64,000 nt of DNA from assembly GCA_023382935.1 (NCBI GenBank), contig JAHDXL010000004.1:84112-148111 (forward strand), written 5' to 3'. This document shows, one piece after another, positions 17,652 through 27,128 of this stretch (positions within the stretch are counted from its first letter, which is position 1; every line of letters starts with the position of its first letter). The notes under the pieces were generated by a model. It was not told the DNA's origin. It saw only the letters and a program-made list of their open reading frames with translations, and searched no databases. This DNA comes from Phycisphaerales bacterium. GTDB lineage: Bacteria; Planctomycetota; Phycisphaerae; Phycisphaerales; UBA1924. The translations under genes were made by a program, and so were the position numbers.

Positions 17652-19031
17652 ATGACGAGCGACAGCATTTCCCGTCGTGCATTCATGCAGGCAAGCGCGG
17701 CCGCGGGCGTGGCGGCCTGGGCCGGACCGAGTTTCGCTCGCGCCCAAGCGGACACGCGCCTGCGCGTGCTGTGCATCGGCGTCATCGGCACCATCGGCGA
17801 GGCCGACCGGCATCACGTCGCTTCGCATCCGCTGGTCGATATCGTCGGCCTGTGCGACGTGGACGCCGCGTCGCTGGCCAAGGCGGCGGGTGAACATCCC
17901 AAGGCCTTCACCTGCGCCGACTATCGCGAGGCCTTTGACAAGCACGCGGACAAGTTCGACGCCGTGATCGTCGCCACACCCGACCACTCGCACTGCACGA
18001 TCATGACGACGGCCCTGGCGCACCACAAGCATGTGTACGGTCAGAAGCCGCTGGTGCAACAACTCGAGGAACTGGAGATTCTTGAGCAGGCCGTCCACGC
18101 GCGCCCGCACTGCCAGACACAGACCGGGGCCCAGCGCATCGAGCACGCGGCTCGACGGGCTGCTGTGGACATCCTCCGCAGCGGGCAACTGGGCAAGGTG
18201 ATCGAGGTGCACGTCACCTTCGGCAACGGCGCGCTGGCTGGCGGGTACTACTTCGCCGACGGCGTGTTGGGCGATCCCATCGAGCCGCCGACCGGCTTTG
18301 ACTACAACCTGTGGTTGTGCGGGGCCCAGGAGGAACCCTGTCGTCCGCAGATGGTGCAGCGACAGTGGCGCAGTTGGTGGAAGTATGGCGGCGGGCAGAT
18401 CACCGACTGGGTCGTGCACCTGACCGACGTGGTCTTCTACGCCTTCCCCGAACTGACCAGCCCCGTCCAGGTGTGCTCGCGGACGCCCTCACGCAACCTG
18501 ACGCACTTCCACGCCGACCGGGTCAGTTCGACCATCACCTATCCGGTCAACAGCGACAAGTTCGCCAACACCACCTGCAACTTCTACTTCTATGACAGCA
18601 ACATGCGCCCGGACCGCGCCCAACTGGGCATAGGCGAAGGCGACTGGCCCAGCGGCATCGTCACCATCGTCGTCTGCGAGGGCGGCACGCTTGTGCTGGC
18701 ACCCGAAGGCCCGCTGGAGATCTGGCGCGACAAGCAGAAGTCTGACGGCATGCAGTGGCCGGGGTTGCCCGCGTATGAGTCGTTCAACCACTGGCACGCA
18801 TGGGTTGACAAGGCCCTGGGCCGCGACACACCGCACCGGTGGATGCCCTTCGAGATCGGCTTGCGCTGCACCGAGCCGGGCCTGCTGGCGGTCAAGGCGG
18901 CCAAGTACCCCGGACAAGTCCTGCAGTGGGATCGCAGGAACCTGGTCTTCCCCAATCATGCCGGAGCCACCAGGACGCTGGTGCGGCGAGAATACCGCAA
19001 GGGCTTCGAGCCGGTCCGCATCAAGCCGTGA
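17652..19031 (+). CDS. Tat-exported Gfo/Idh/MocA family oxidoreductase
   Basis: ATG 17652 gives 459 residues with a twin-arginine signal (ISRRAFMQASAAAGVAAW). It is followed by a Rossmann-type NAD(P) region (VLCIGVIGTIGEADRHHV, VGLCDVD, VIVATPDHSHCTI) and the family's YGQKPLVQQLEE, where the Lys corresponds to the EKP catalytic lysine. The second domain has GYYFADGVLG and WWKYGGGQITDWVVHLTDVVFYAF. Such exported oxidoreductases are abundant in Planctomycetes and act on sugars or cyclitols in the periplasm. The glycine-rich loop reads GVIGTIG rather than the common GxGxxG. The substrate is unknown. No partner gene is obvious in the neighbourhood. Confidence 0.85.
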   Translation: MTSDSISRRAFMQASAAAGVAAWAGPSFARAQADTRLRVLCIGVIGTIGEADRHHVASHPLVDIVGLCDVDAASLAKAAGEHPKAFTCADYREAFDKHADKFDAVIVATPDHSHCTIMTTALAHHKHVYGQKPLVQQLEELEILEQAVHARPHCQTQTGAQRIEHAARRAAVDILRSGQLGKVIEVHVTFGNGALAGGYYFADGVLGDPIEPPTGFDYNLWLCGAQEEPCRPQMVQRQWRSWWKYGGGQITDWVVHLTDVVFYAFPELTSPVQVCSRTPSRNLTHFHADRVSSTITYPVNSDKFANTTCNFYFYDSNMRPDRAQLGIGEGDWPSGIVTIVVCEGGTLVLAPEGPLEIWRDKQKSDGMQWPGLPAYESFNHWHAWVDKALGRDTPHRWMPFEIGLRCTEPGLLAVKAAKYPGQVLQWDRRNLVFPNHAGATRTLVRREYRKGFEPVRIKP

Positions 19032-19091
19032 TCGTGCCGCAGTCATGACCGCCACCGCGTCGGCCTCGCTCCCGTCCTTGCGATGTCGGGG

Positions 19092-19100
19092 TATGCTGTG
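19092..19100 (+). promoter_or_regulatory. Candidate -10 box upstream of the beta-helix gene
   Basis: TATGCTGTG lies 26 bases before the ATG at 19127, fitting the TAnnCTnTG pattern. No clear -35 is seen. Confidence 0.35.
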
Positions 19101-19126
19101 GCTTGCGGATTGAACGGAGGTGGGGC

Positions 19127-20935
19127 ATGCTGAGCGCACTGGCGTGTGTAGTCGGTTCGCTGGCGCTGGCGGCGGACATCGAACTGCACGTCGGGCTCAA
19201 GGACGCCGCGGCGACAGGGCTGTCGGTGCCGCGTCTGGCCGACGTGCCGGCACATCTGCGCTCCCTGCGGGCGGAAGGTCGCACCGAAGCGGCCGTCATC
19301 GTGCTGCACGAGGCGCACCACGCGCTCGATGCCCCACTCGTGCTGACACCGGACGAGGTGGGCGAGGGGCTCTCGTTCGTCACCGGCGACGGCGTCGAAG
19401 CGACGATCAGCGGCGGCGTAATGATCTCGGGCTGGACACCGGGCGATGACGGCCAATGGTACGCGAAGATCCCGGCGGCGGTGGAAGGAGCGTGGTGGTT
19501 CGAGGAGTTGTTCGTCGATGGGAAGCGCGCCACGCGGGCCCGCGAGCCTGACGCTGAAGATGCGCGCGTGGTGACAGCGGGTGCGGACAACCGCACCAGT
19601 TTCACCTTCGATCCGGTGCAAGTCGACGCGAGCGGAGTTGACGAATCCTGCGAAGTGGTGTTGCTGCATGACTGGTCGATTTCGCGCGTGCGCATCGCCA
19701 GCATCGACCGCGAGACGCACACGATCACCGTTGCCCATCCGATCGGCTGCAAGGCGCCGCACTTTGCCATCACCAACTTCGAGCCGCACCCGCGCTTCTT
19801 CATCGAAGGCGGGGCGCGCCTGGTGGACGAGCCCGGCGAGTGGGCTCTGGTGCGACGGACCGGCGAACTGATCTATCGCCCGCGGCCAGGCCAGTCGCCG
19901 GAGACAACGAAGTTCATCGCCCCGCGCGCCGCGGCGCTCGTCGTCGCGTCCGGCACGCCGGATCGGCTGCTCGCGCCGGTGTCCTTCACCGGCATCCGCT
20001 TCGCCCACGTTTCGTGGCCCATCCCGGACTACGGATACGCCGAGGGGCAGGCCGCGTTTTACGAGCAGCGCGGTGACTCAGCCTCCGACGGCACGCGCGA
20101 TGCCGTGCCGGCCGCCATCACGTTCACCTGGGCCCGCGCCCCCAGACTCGACCGCTGCACCATCGAGTCGGTCGGCGGCACGGGCGTCGTCATCGGCGCC
20201 GGGTGCCGCGACGGACTCATCGTCGATTCGATCATCCGCGACTGCGGCGCCAATGGCGTCATGCTCGGCGAGAATACAGCGCGGGAAGCCAAGGGTGGCC
20301 CGTGGTGGCAGACTGCTCCACAACAAGTCGCCACCAACAACGCCATCGAATACTGTCTCGTCGAAAAGTGCGGGCAGCGCTTCTTCGGGGCCGTGGGCGT
20401 GTGGGTCGGACTGGCTGAAAAAACGCGCGTTGAGCACTGCGAGGTGCGCGATCTGCCCTACACCGGCGTCTCGGTGGGCTGGCGCTGGGACGAGACGCCC
20501 ACGCCCTGCCGCGAAACTCTGATCGCCGGCAACCACATCCACCACGTCATGCAGGTACTCTCCGATGGCGGCGGCATCTACACGCTCGGGCTCCAGCCCG
20601 GGGCGATCATCCGCGGCAACGCCATCCACGACGTCCGCGCCAACGTCGGGCGGGCGCCCTCGAACGGCATCTTCCTCGACCAGGGCACGACCGGGATGGT
20701 TGTTGAGCGCAACATCTTCTGGAACATCGATCGCACGCCGATCCGATGGCACTGGACCTACCAGAACACGGTGCGCGACAACCTGTTCGTGCTGGCAGGG
20801 GGGCAGGAGATTGCCAGGTACGACCGGGCCCGGCCCGAGGACATCGCCTACGAGAACAATGAGATAGTCCCGGACGTGAGCATGGTGGAGAAATCGGTCG
20901 AGGCGATCACGGCGCGGGCAGGGCCCCGCCCCTGA
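19127..20935 (+). CDS. Secreted right-handed parallel beta-helix protein
   Basis: ATG 19127 (preceded by GGAGG) gives 602 residues with a short signal sequence MLSALACVVGSLALAAD. The middle and C-terminal parts have regularly spaced NAI/NTV-type coils (NNAIEYCLVEKC, TRVEHCEVRDL, TLIAGNHIHHV, AIIRGNAIHDV, MVVERNIFWNI, NTVRDNLFVLA), the rungs of a right-handed beta-helix. The N-terminal part (ISGGVMISGW, EELFVDGKRATRAR) resembles the DUF1565/glycan-active beta-helix proteins of Planctomycetes and Bacteroidetes. A polysaccharide lyase or glycosidase role is likely but not proved. Confidence 0.8.
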   Translation: MLSALACVVGSLALAADIELHVGLKDAAATGLSVPRLADVPAHLRSLRAEGRTEAAVIVLHEAHHALDAPLVLTPDEVGEGLSFVTGDGVEATISGGVMISGWTPGDDGQWYAKIPAAVEGAWWFEELFVDGKRATRAREPDAEDARVVTAGADNRTSFTFDPVQVDASGVDESCEVVLLHDWSISRVRIASIDRETHTITVAHPIGCKAPHFAITNFEPHPRFFIEGGARLVDEPGEWALVRRTGELIYRPRPGQSPETTKFIAPRAAALVVASGTPDRLLAPVSFTGIRFAHVSWPIPDYGYAEGQAAFYEQRGDSASDGTRDAVPAAITFTWARAPRLDRCTIESVGGTGVVIGAGCRDGLIVDSIIRDCGANGVMLGENTAREAKGGPWWQTAPQQVATNNAIEYCLVEKCGQRFFGAVGVWVGLAEKTRVEHCEVRDLPYTGVSVGWRWDETPTPCRETLIAGNHIHHVMQVLSDGGGIYTLGLQPGAIIRGNAIHDVRANVGRAPSNGIFLDQGTTGMVVERNIFWNIDRTPIRWHWTYQNTVRDNLFVLAGGQEIARYDRARPEDIAYENNEIVPDVSMVEKSVEAITARAGPRP

Positions 20936-20954
20936 GTGCGCACCACGCCCGACC

Positions 20955-20963
20955 TACCCTGTG
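20955..20963 (+). promoter_or_regulatory. Candidate -10 box upstream of purB
   Basis: TACCCTGTG ends three bases before the ATG at 20967. If this is a real -10 box, the purB transcript would be leaderless or nearly so. Confidence 0.3.
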
Positions 20964-20966
20964 GGC

Positions 20967-22511
20967 ATGAACTCAAATGACACCTACACCAGCCCGCTCG
21001 CGACGCGCAACGCCAGCCCGGAGATGCTGCGCCTGTGGAGCCCGCGGCACAAGTTCAACACCTGGCGGCGGATCTGGCTGGCGGCGGCGGAAGCCCAGCA
21101 CGAAGTGACGAAAGACCGGGGCAGCCCGCTGGTCACCGGGGAACAGGTCGAGGAACTTCGCGCTGTTGTCGAGCGCGGCATCACCGACGAGGAGATCGCG
21201 CGGGCCGCCGACCTCGAACGCGATCTTCGCCACGACGTGATGAGCCATGTGCACTGCCTGGGCGAGCAGTGTCCAAAGGCCAGAGCGATCATCCACCTAG
21301 GATTGACCAGCCAGGATGTGGTGTGCAATGCGGATCTGCACATCATCTACACGGGCGCCGACCTGCTGTGGCTCAAGACTCTCCGCGTCGCCGTCGCTCT
21401 CGGCGAGATGGCGCGCCTGCAAGTCTCCATTCCGTGCCTGGCCTTCACTCACTATCAGGCCGCCCAGCCCACCACTGTCGGTCGCCGCTGCGCCCTGTGG
21501 GCTGCAGATCTGCTGGAGTCACCCCTGATGATGATGTCGGCATTGCCGCTCGGCACCTATCGCGGTCTTCGCGGTGCGACCGGCACCCAGGCCGCCATGC
21601 TCCACTTGCTCAACGGAGACACCGAGGCGGTGGACACCGTTGAGCAGGTGTTCCTTGAGAAGTACGCTGGCCGTGCGCGCCCCTGGGCCATGAACATCCC
21701 CTATTCACCGGAACTTTGCGGACCGGAGACTTTCTCACTGACCAGCCAGACCTATCCGCGTTCCGTCGATGCCGTCATGCTTTCTTCGTGCGCGGTCACG
21801 GCTTCCGTCCTCCACAAGATCGCCACCGACATCCGCCTGCTCTCCAACCGCAAGGAAGTCGACGAGCCGTTCGGCAAGAACCAGATCGGTTCGTCGGCTA
21901 TGCCCTACAAGCGCAACCCCATGAAGTGCGAACGCATCTGCGGACTGACGCGCTTCGTGATGAACCTCGTCGGCAACGCCTACGACACGGCCGCGACGCA
22001 GTGGCTCGAACGCACGCTCGACGATTCGTCCAACCGTCGCCTCTCGCTGCCCGAGGCCTTCCTCGCGCTCGACGGCGCCCTCGACCTGATGCATGAGGTC
22101 GCCAGCGGATTGGTGGTGCACGAGGCGATGGTGCGCAAAAACCTGATGGCCGAACTTCCGTTCCTGGCGACCGAGAACATCCTGATGGAGGTTGTCAAGG
22201 CCGGCGCCGATCGGCAGGAGTATCACGAGATCATCCGCAGGCACGCCCAGGCCGCGGGCATGCGCGTCAAGCAGGAAGGGCTTGAGAACGACCTGCTCGA
22301 CCGACTCCAAACCGATAAGGCGTTCTGGTCGAAGGCCCGCGGCGGCCCGCTCGCCCGCGAACTCGACTGGTCCGACCTCATGGACCCGATGAAGTACGTC
22401 GGCCGCAGCGTCGAACAAACCGAACGCTTCCTCAAGGAAGTCGTCGAACCGCTGCGCGAACACTACGCGGACGAACTCAATCAACTCGGATCGAGTGATC
22501 GCGGCGTTTGA
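20967..22511 (+). CDS. purB: Adenylosuccinate lyase
   Basis: The enzyme catalyses two fumarate-releasing steps of purine synthesis: SAICAR to AICAR and adenylosuccinate to AMP. The 514 residues from ATG 20967 (a GTG six bases upstream is possible) contain HLGLTSQDVVCNAD near residue 110, THYQAAQPTTVGRR, and the fumarase/aspartase signature SSAMPYKRNPMKCER near residue 307. The long form with AFWSKARGG near the C-terminus resembles the eukaryote-like PurB subfamily. It stands alone, not in a pur operon. Confidence 0.93.
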   Translation: MNSNDTYTSPLATRNASPEMLRLWSPRHKFNTWRRIWLAAAEAQHEVTKDRGSPLVTGEQVEELRAVVERGITDEEIARAADLERDLRHDVMSHVHCLGEQCPKARAIIHLGLTSQDVVCNADLHIIYTGADLLWLKTLRVAVALGEMARLQVSIPCLAFTHYQAAQPTTVGRRCALWAADLLESPLMMMSALPLGTYRGLRGATGTQAAMLHLLNGDTEAVDTVEQVFLEKYAGRARPWAMNIPYSPELCGPETFSLTSQTYPRSVDAVMLSSCAVTASVLHKIATDIRLLSNRKEVDEPFGKNQIGSSAMPYKRNPMKCERICGLTRFVMNLVGNAYDTAATQWLERTLDDSSNRRLSLPEAFLALDGALDLMHEVASGLVVHEAMVRKNLMAELPFLATENILMEVVKAGADRQEYHEIIRRHAQAAGMRVKQEGLENDLLDRLQTDKAFWSKARGGPLARELDWSDLMDPMKYVGRSVEQTERFLKEVVEPLREHYADELNQLGSSDRGV

Positions 22512-22557
22512 TGCTCAGGAAGCCACGATTCCATCGGAACGGCCGGGGGACGACAGC

Positions 22558-23022
22558 ATGCCCAAGCCTCGCGCCTTTGTTGCAACGATCCAATCCGCCG
22601 GGGGCGGCGGCGCCTACGTCGATATTCCCTTCGACGTCGGGAAGGCGTTCGGATCCAAACGCCCAAAGGTCTGCGCCACCTTCGACGGCGAGCCGTACCG
22701 CGGCACGGCCGTGCGCATGGGCGCCGACTGCCACATGCTCATCATCCTCAAGTCCATTCGCGAGAAGATCGGCAAGAGGCCCGGCGACCGCGTGAAGGTC
22801 ACGATGGCACTCGACGGTACACCGCGCATCATCACTCCGCCCAAGGACTTCTCCGCCGAGATGAAGGCCGTGCCCGAGGCCGCCGCGTTCTGGAAAGCGC
22901 TCGCCTACACGCACAAGCGCGAGTATGTGAAGTGGATCGAAGAAGCCAGGCGAGAGGAAACTCGGCAGCGCCGCATCGCCAAAGCGGTCGCCATGCTCGC
23001 CAGAAGCGAGCACCGCTCGTAA
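22558..23022 (+). CDS. DUF1905 / YdeI-OmdA family protein
   Basis: ATG 22558 gives 154 residues. Residues 1-85 match the DUF1905 beta-barrel pattern (FVATIQ, YVDIPFDVGKAFG, TFDGEPYRGTAVRMG, IREKIGKRPGDRVKVTM). The C-terminal part has the YdeI/OmdA helix: ALAYTHKREYVKWIEEARR followed by TRQRRIAKAVAMLA. Members have been linked to bacteriocin or peptide protection; the biochemical role is unclear. It sits 46 bases after purB with GGGGGA before the start. The protein is probably cytoplasmic. Confidence 0.82.
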   Translation: MPKPRAFVATIQSAGGGGAYVDIPFDVGKAFGSKRPKVCATFDGEPYRGTAVRMGADCHMLIILKSIREKIGKRPGDRVKVTMALDGTPRIITPPKDFSAEMKAVPEAAAFWKALAYTHKREYVKWIEEARREETRQRRIAKAVAMLARSEHRS

Positions 23023-23145
23023 CCGGCTTGCGGCACCACTTCCGCCACGCTCGCCTGAACGGCTCAGTGCAGTCGGGACTTGATTTCGTCGATTTTGGGG
23101 GGTGACGACGGTGCCCGGTGCCCGTCCGGCGCGTCAGGGCGGGGG

Positions 23146-23385
23146 TCAGGGCATGTTCCGTTGTCCCAGCAGTGTCAGGGTGCGGGTCTCCGGCTCGATG
23201 CCCCACAGGTAGGCGACCCGTCCGTCCGGTGAGTGGCTGACCTCGTAAATGGTCAGCCCCTGGACGAACTGCCCACGCCCAGGCCGACGCACCTCGGACT
23301 GGCCTATCATCAAACTGACCGAGCCGACGGTCGCGGTGCCGACAAGCAGACCCAAAAGAAATCCAAATCTCGCTCGTGCCCGCAT
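23146..23385 (-). CDS. Small membrane-anchored hypothetical protein
   Basis: This 79-residue protein starts at 23385 (MRARARFGFLLGLLVG), with GGGAGGG about nine bases upstream. One N-terminal hydrophobic segment (about residues 8-27) may be a signal anchor, followed by a short extracytoplasmic domain with YEVSHSPDGRVAYLWGI. I recognise no family. It is divergent from the coiled-coil protein at 23738. Confidence 0.5.
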   Translation of the reverse strand: MRARARFGFLLGLLVGTATVGSVSLMIGQSEVRRPGRGQFVQGLTIYEVSHSPDGRVAYLWGIEPETRTLTLLGQRNMP

Positions 23386-23737
23386 GGATGTCGGCCCTCC
23401 CTGGCCCGTCGATCGGGGGGCATTCACCGCCGCCTCAAGGATCTATCGGCCGGACGCAACCGGCGCCGCCAACAGGCAAAGAGGCGCGGGCGACCCCGGT
23501 GTCCCACCCGGGCGGGCCGCATCCCCATGCTCGGGCAAATTTGCCCCGGCTTGACGAGAAGCGGGCCAGAGACGAGACTTGCCCCTGCGAAGGCGCAAAG
23601 ATGCAACCCCGGAGGTTTTTCCGTCGTAGCGCGGAAAGCCCTTCGCGGGCTCGGGCGGTGGGAGCAGCACGAAGGGGTGGACGAGGGTCGTCCGCCGCGG
23701 GCCGAGAGGCCCCGGACAATCGGATCGGAGCAATTTG
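23386..23737. other. Divergent intergenic region
   Basis: 352 bases between two divergent membrane-protein genes. A TTGACG-like -35 hexamer lies near 23550, but no convincing -10 follows. I see no RNA gene or repeat. Confidence 0.35.
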
Positions 23738-25102
23738 ATGGCCGGTCGAACGAGCGCAGGTGTGGGTGTCGGGGTTGCGATCACGGTGCTGGCGGTGCTG
23801 TGCGCCCTCTTGTTCGTGCTGACCATGGTCTTCTATTCGCAGCGGCAGGCGGCCGAACGCGAAATCACCGCGCTGCGCGAAGGCAACGACGTGTTCATAC
23901 GCCCACACGAGCGTGAGACGCCAGCGGTGCGCGAGGTGGTGACCCGGGCCGGTCGCGACAGCGCCATCAGTTACCTGATGAAGAACCAGCAGCAGATCAT
24001 GCGGACGGTGGCCGGTCGCCCCGACATGCAGTTGGGTGACCTGGAGCAGCAGTCGGGCAGTTTGCTGTCGCAGGGCGAGTCTCTGCTGGGCAAGATCCGT
24101 TCGCAGCAAGCCCAGTTGCGCGACTTGGAGGCCCGTCTGGCCGCCGCCGAGGCTGCCCGTGCCCAGGCCCAGCAGGACGCCCGCGCCGAAGCCAATCGCG
24201 TGCAGAGTATCGAAGACACCGCCCGCAAGGCCACCGATGAACTGCGTGCGGAAATCGGCGATTATCAGCGCCGCATCGAGGAATACCGGCGCAACGTCGA
24301 CCGGCTGGAAGGCCAGATGCGCGAGCAGTTGGCCAACCGCACCGCCGACCACCAGCAGCGCGAGGCCGAACTCTCCAGCCGCATCAACGTCCTCAGCGAA
24401 GAGAACCTAGTGCTGATCGACCAACTCAAGCGTCTGCGCGGCGAAAGCGGCGACGCGCTCAAGCCCAAGGATGAATACGCTCTGGTCGACGGGCAGATCA
24501 TCGAGATCCGCCCGGTGGCCGGCGAGGTGGTCATCAGCCTCGGGCGCAAGCACCATGTGGTGCTCGGCCAGACCTTCTCGGTGTACCGTGACGCGGCCGC
24601 CCTGAGCCCCAACCTCGACACGGGGGAGTATGCCGAAGGCAAGGCCGTCATCGAGGTCGTCGATATCGACACTAACACCTCGCGAGCCCGCATCGTGCGT
24701 GAGTCGCGCGGCAATCCGATCGTCCGCGGCGACGTAATCGCCAACCCAGTCTACGACCCCAACAAGATCTACCGCTTCCTGGTGTACGGCAACTTCGACA
24801 CCAACCGTGACGGCATCGCCTCCAAGGAAGAAGCCACCGACCTCGAGGCCATCATCCGCGAATGGGGCGGGGTCATCGAGACCGAACTGACCGGCGGGGT
24901 GGACTTCCTGGTGCTCGGACAGAAGCCCGTGCTCCCGCCGCAGCCCGGACCAGAGGCCCCGCTGGAAGTTCTCCAGGAGTACGTCCGTCTGCAGCGCATC
25001 GTTTCGCGGTACGACGAACTGTTCAGTCGGGCCATCTCGGCAGCGGTTCCCGTGCTCAATGAGAACCGCCTGATGACCCTGATCGGCTCGATTCCGGACT
25101 GA
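23738..25102 (+). CDS. Membrane-anchored coiled-coil protein
   Basis: ATG 23738 gives 454 residues: one N-terminal transmembrane helix (about 7-32), a long coiled coil (about 95-240, rich in Q, E, R and A with LRDLEARLAAAEAARAQAQQ), then a globular C-terminal part with VVISLGRKHHVVLGQTFSVY, a single EF-hand-like DTNRDGIASKEEA and VDFLVLGQKPVLPP. The last motif recalls BRCT-like folds seen in planctomycete proteins of this architecture, but I cannot confirm it. It is likely an envelope-spanning structural protein. The next gene starts five bases on, suggesting an operon with the acyltransferase. Confidence 0.7.
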   Translation: MAGRTSAGVGVGVAITVLAVLCALLFVLTMVFYSQRQAAEREITALREGNDVFIRPHERETPAVREVVTRAGRDSAISYLMKNQQQIMRTVAGRPDMQLGDLEQQSGSLLSQGESLLGKIRSQQAQLRDLEARLAAAEAARAQAQQDARAEANRVQSIEDTARKATDELRAEIGDYQRRIEEYRRNVDRLEGQMREQLANRTADHQQREAELSSRINVLSEENLVLIDQLKRLRGESGDALKPKDEYALVDGQIIEIRPVAGEVVISLGRKHHVVLGQTFSVYRDAAALSPNLDTGEYAEGKAVIEVVDIDTNTSRARIVRESRGNPIVRGDVIANPVYDPNKIYRFLVYGNFDTNRDGIASKEEATDLEAIIREWGGVIETELTGGVDFLVLGQKPVLPPQPGPEAPLEVLQEYVRLQRIVSRYDELFSRAISAAVPVLNENRLMTLIGSIPD

Positions 25103-25106
25103 GCAC

Positions 25107-26249
25107 GTGGGCGACCATGCCCCGGCCGTCGTCGACGCCAGGCCTCGCGACCGGAAAAAACGCCGGGCGCCGGTTTGGACGCATCCTGCGCTCTATACGC
25201 TGATCCGCGCGGCGACCACCATGCCGCAGGTCGCCGGCATGGAGCCTTCCATGCGCGCTGCCGCCGCCCTTGGACGCGCCTTCGGTGCCGCTCGCTTCAA
25301 CCGAAACCGCGTAGACCGCGCGACCGAGCGCGTCCGATTCGCCCTCCCCCACTTCGACCGCGCCGGCGCTCGGGAACTGGTGCTCGCCAGTTACGAGCAC
25401 CTGTGCCGCGTGGCCATCGAAATCGGGTTCATCCCGCGCCTGCTCAACGACGACGGGTGGATCCAGCACGTCGGGTTCGGGTCGTTTGCCGGCTCGCTCG
25501 ACGCGGTTTTCCAGGGGCGCCCCCTGCTCATGCTCACCGGGCATGTAGGCAACTGGGAGGTGCTCGGGTACACCATGGCGGTGCTGGGCTTCCCCATGCA
25601 CGTCGTCTATCGCCCTCTGGACATGAAGCCGCTCGACCAGTGGGTCCGCCGCACGCGGGCCAAGCGCGGGCTGACTCTGCTCGACAAGTTCGGCGTGGCC
25701 GACGAACTCCCGCGCCTGATCGACTCGGGCATCCCCATCGGCTTCGTGGCCGACCAGAACGCCGGCGACAAAGGGCTTTTCGTTCCCTTCTTCGGGCGCC
25801 TGACCTCGACCTACAAGACCATCGGGCTTCTGGCCATCCGGCACCGGACCAACGTGGTGTGCTCGATGGCCCGGCGCATGCGCCCGGGAGAAGAGACCCT
25901 CGGCTGGACCGTTGGCGTCCACGGGCTGTGCTACCAGATTGACATCGTCGACGTCATCCGCCCGGAGGACTGGGAGAGTCGGCCTGATCCGCTCTTTTAC
26001 CTGACCGCCCGCTACCGCCATGCCCTTCAGAAGATGGTCGAGGCCGCGCCGGAACAGTACCTGTGGATGCATCGGATCTGGAAGAGCAGGCCGCGGCACG
26101 AGAAGGCCGACCAACCAGTGCCGCCCGCCCTGCGGGAGAAGTTGCGATCACTCGACTGGCTGACCGAGGCCGACGTCGAGGCGATCTGCGAGCAGAGCGA
26201 ACGCGACCGGCGTTACCTGGCCGAGCAGGGGCTCAGCCGACTGCCGTAG
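25107..26249 (+). CDS. Lysophospholipid/lipid A-type acyltransferase (LpxL/HtrB family)
   Basis: The 380-residue product from GTG 25107 shows the LpxL-family HxxxxE catalytic motif (H146-E151 in TGHVGNWEVLG), DQNAGDKGLFVPFFGR and the C-terminal YLWMHRIWKSRP. The family transfers a secondary acyl chain onto Kdo-lipid A or related lipids at the inner face of the cytoplasmic membrane. Its presence supports an outer membrane with lipid A. The N-terminal hydrophobic helix is weak. It is followed one base later by a receiver gene, so co-transcribed. Confidence 0.88.
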   Translation: MGDHAPAVVDARPRDRKKRRAPVWTHPALYTLIRAATTMPQVAGMEPSMRAAAALGRAFGAARFNRNRVDRATERVRFALPHFDRAGARELVLASYEHLCRVAIEIGFIPRLLNDDGWIQHVGFGSFAGSLDAVFQGRPLLMLTGHVGNWEVLGYTMAVLGFPMHVVYRPLDMKPLDQWVRRTRAKRGLTLLDKFGVADELPRLIDSGIPIGFVADQNAGDKGLFVPFFGRLTSTYKTIGLLAIRHRTNVVCSMARRMRPGEETLGWTVGVHGLCYQIDIVDVIRPEDWESRPDPLFYLTARYRHALQKMVEAAPEQYLWMHRIWKSRPRHEKADQPVPPALREKLRSLDWLTEADVEAICEQSERDRRYLAEQGLSRLP

Positions 26250-26250
26250 G

Positions 26251-26682
26251 ATGACCCAGGAGAAGACGATGCCCAGGTCTGACCAGCGACTGATCGACGT
26301 GCGGGTGCTCATCGTCGATGACGATCGCGACGTGCTCGAGTCGATGACCGCCGCCTTCCGGGCCGAGGGCGCCGAAACGCTCACGGCCGCGGACGGCAAC
26401 ACTGCCGTGCATCTCTGCCAGGAAGAGGAGCCCGACGTGGTGATCCTCGACATGATGCTCCCCGGGCGATCCGGCTTCCTGGCCCTCGAAAAGATCAAGG
26501 GTAACGAGGACAGCCCCCTGGTCGTCATGGTCACCGCCAACGAGGGCAAGCGCCATCAGGCCTACGCGGAATCGCTGGGGGTGGACGCCTACCTTCTCAA
26601 GCCGGTCCCCCTGGAGCGCCTCATCGCGACGGTCGATGAACTGATCCAGAAGCGCGACTTCGAGGGGCAGGACGAAGATTGA
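26251..26682 (+). CDS. Single-domain response regulator
   Basis: The 143 residues from ATG 26251 (a second ATG at 26269 is possible) form one receiver domain: LIVDDDRDVLES (acidic pocket), VVILDMMLPGRSGF (phosphoacceptor about D67), MVTANEG, LLKPVPLERL (conserved Lys). A short acidic tail (FEGQDED) follows and there is no output domain. It is co-transcribed with the acyltransferase and the small gene at 26696. No cognate kinase is adjacent. Confidence 0.87.
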   Translation: MTQEKTMPRSDQRLIDVRVLIVDDDRDVLESMTAAFRAEGAETLTAADGNTAVHLCQEEEPDVVILDMMLPGRSGFLALEKIKGNEDSPLVVMVTANEGKRHQAYAESLGVDAYLLKPVPLERLIATVDELIQKRDFEGQDED

Positions 26683-26695
26683 ACAGGAGTCTCGA

Positions 26696-27025
26696 TTGGC
26701 CCGGAAACGTCAACTCGCTCTGTTCTGCCTGAATGACCCGGGCGATCCGGCCTCGGGCTATGCCTCGATGGGCAGCGAGCGCGAGTTTCTCCAAGCCCTC
26801 TCCCGCTTCAACACCGCGCCCGACGGCTCGCCCCGGCGCACCGTCGGCACGGAGGTTCTGCACGGACCGGGCCTGGCGATTGAATACGCCAGCAATCAGA
26901 GCGAGATCCGCCAAGCCATCCTGACGGTGATCGAGGAAGACCTCGCTTGGCCGGTCCTCAGCCGCATCTGTCGCACCCTGCACTGGAAAATGCAGGACCT
27001 GGACTCCGGCCAGACTTTCGGGTGA
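26696..27025 (+). CDS. Small conserved-looking hypothetical protein
   Basis: This 109-residue protein begins at TTG 26696, supported by AGGAG at 26685-26689 and the 13-base gap after the receiver gene. It is cytoplasmic, with GYASMGSEREFLQALSRFN and IEYASNQSEIRQAILTVIEED as notable blocks. No motif is recognised. The operon position suggests work with the receiver, which is inference. Confidence 0.55.
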   Translation: MARKRQLALFCLNDPGDPASGYASMGSEREFLQALSRFNTAPDGSPRRTVGTEVLHGPGLAIEYASNQSEIRQAILTVIEEDLAWPVLSRICRTLHWKMQDLDSGQTFG

Positions 27026-27128
27026 CTTCTCCGGCCCAGTGCGAGCCCCGATTGTGACGGGGGTTCGGTCGCGACTGGGAGAGACCTTTCCTGACGTTTG
27101 GGGCTCGCGTTGCGGCCCGATCGCCGAC

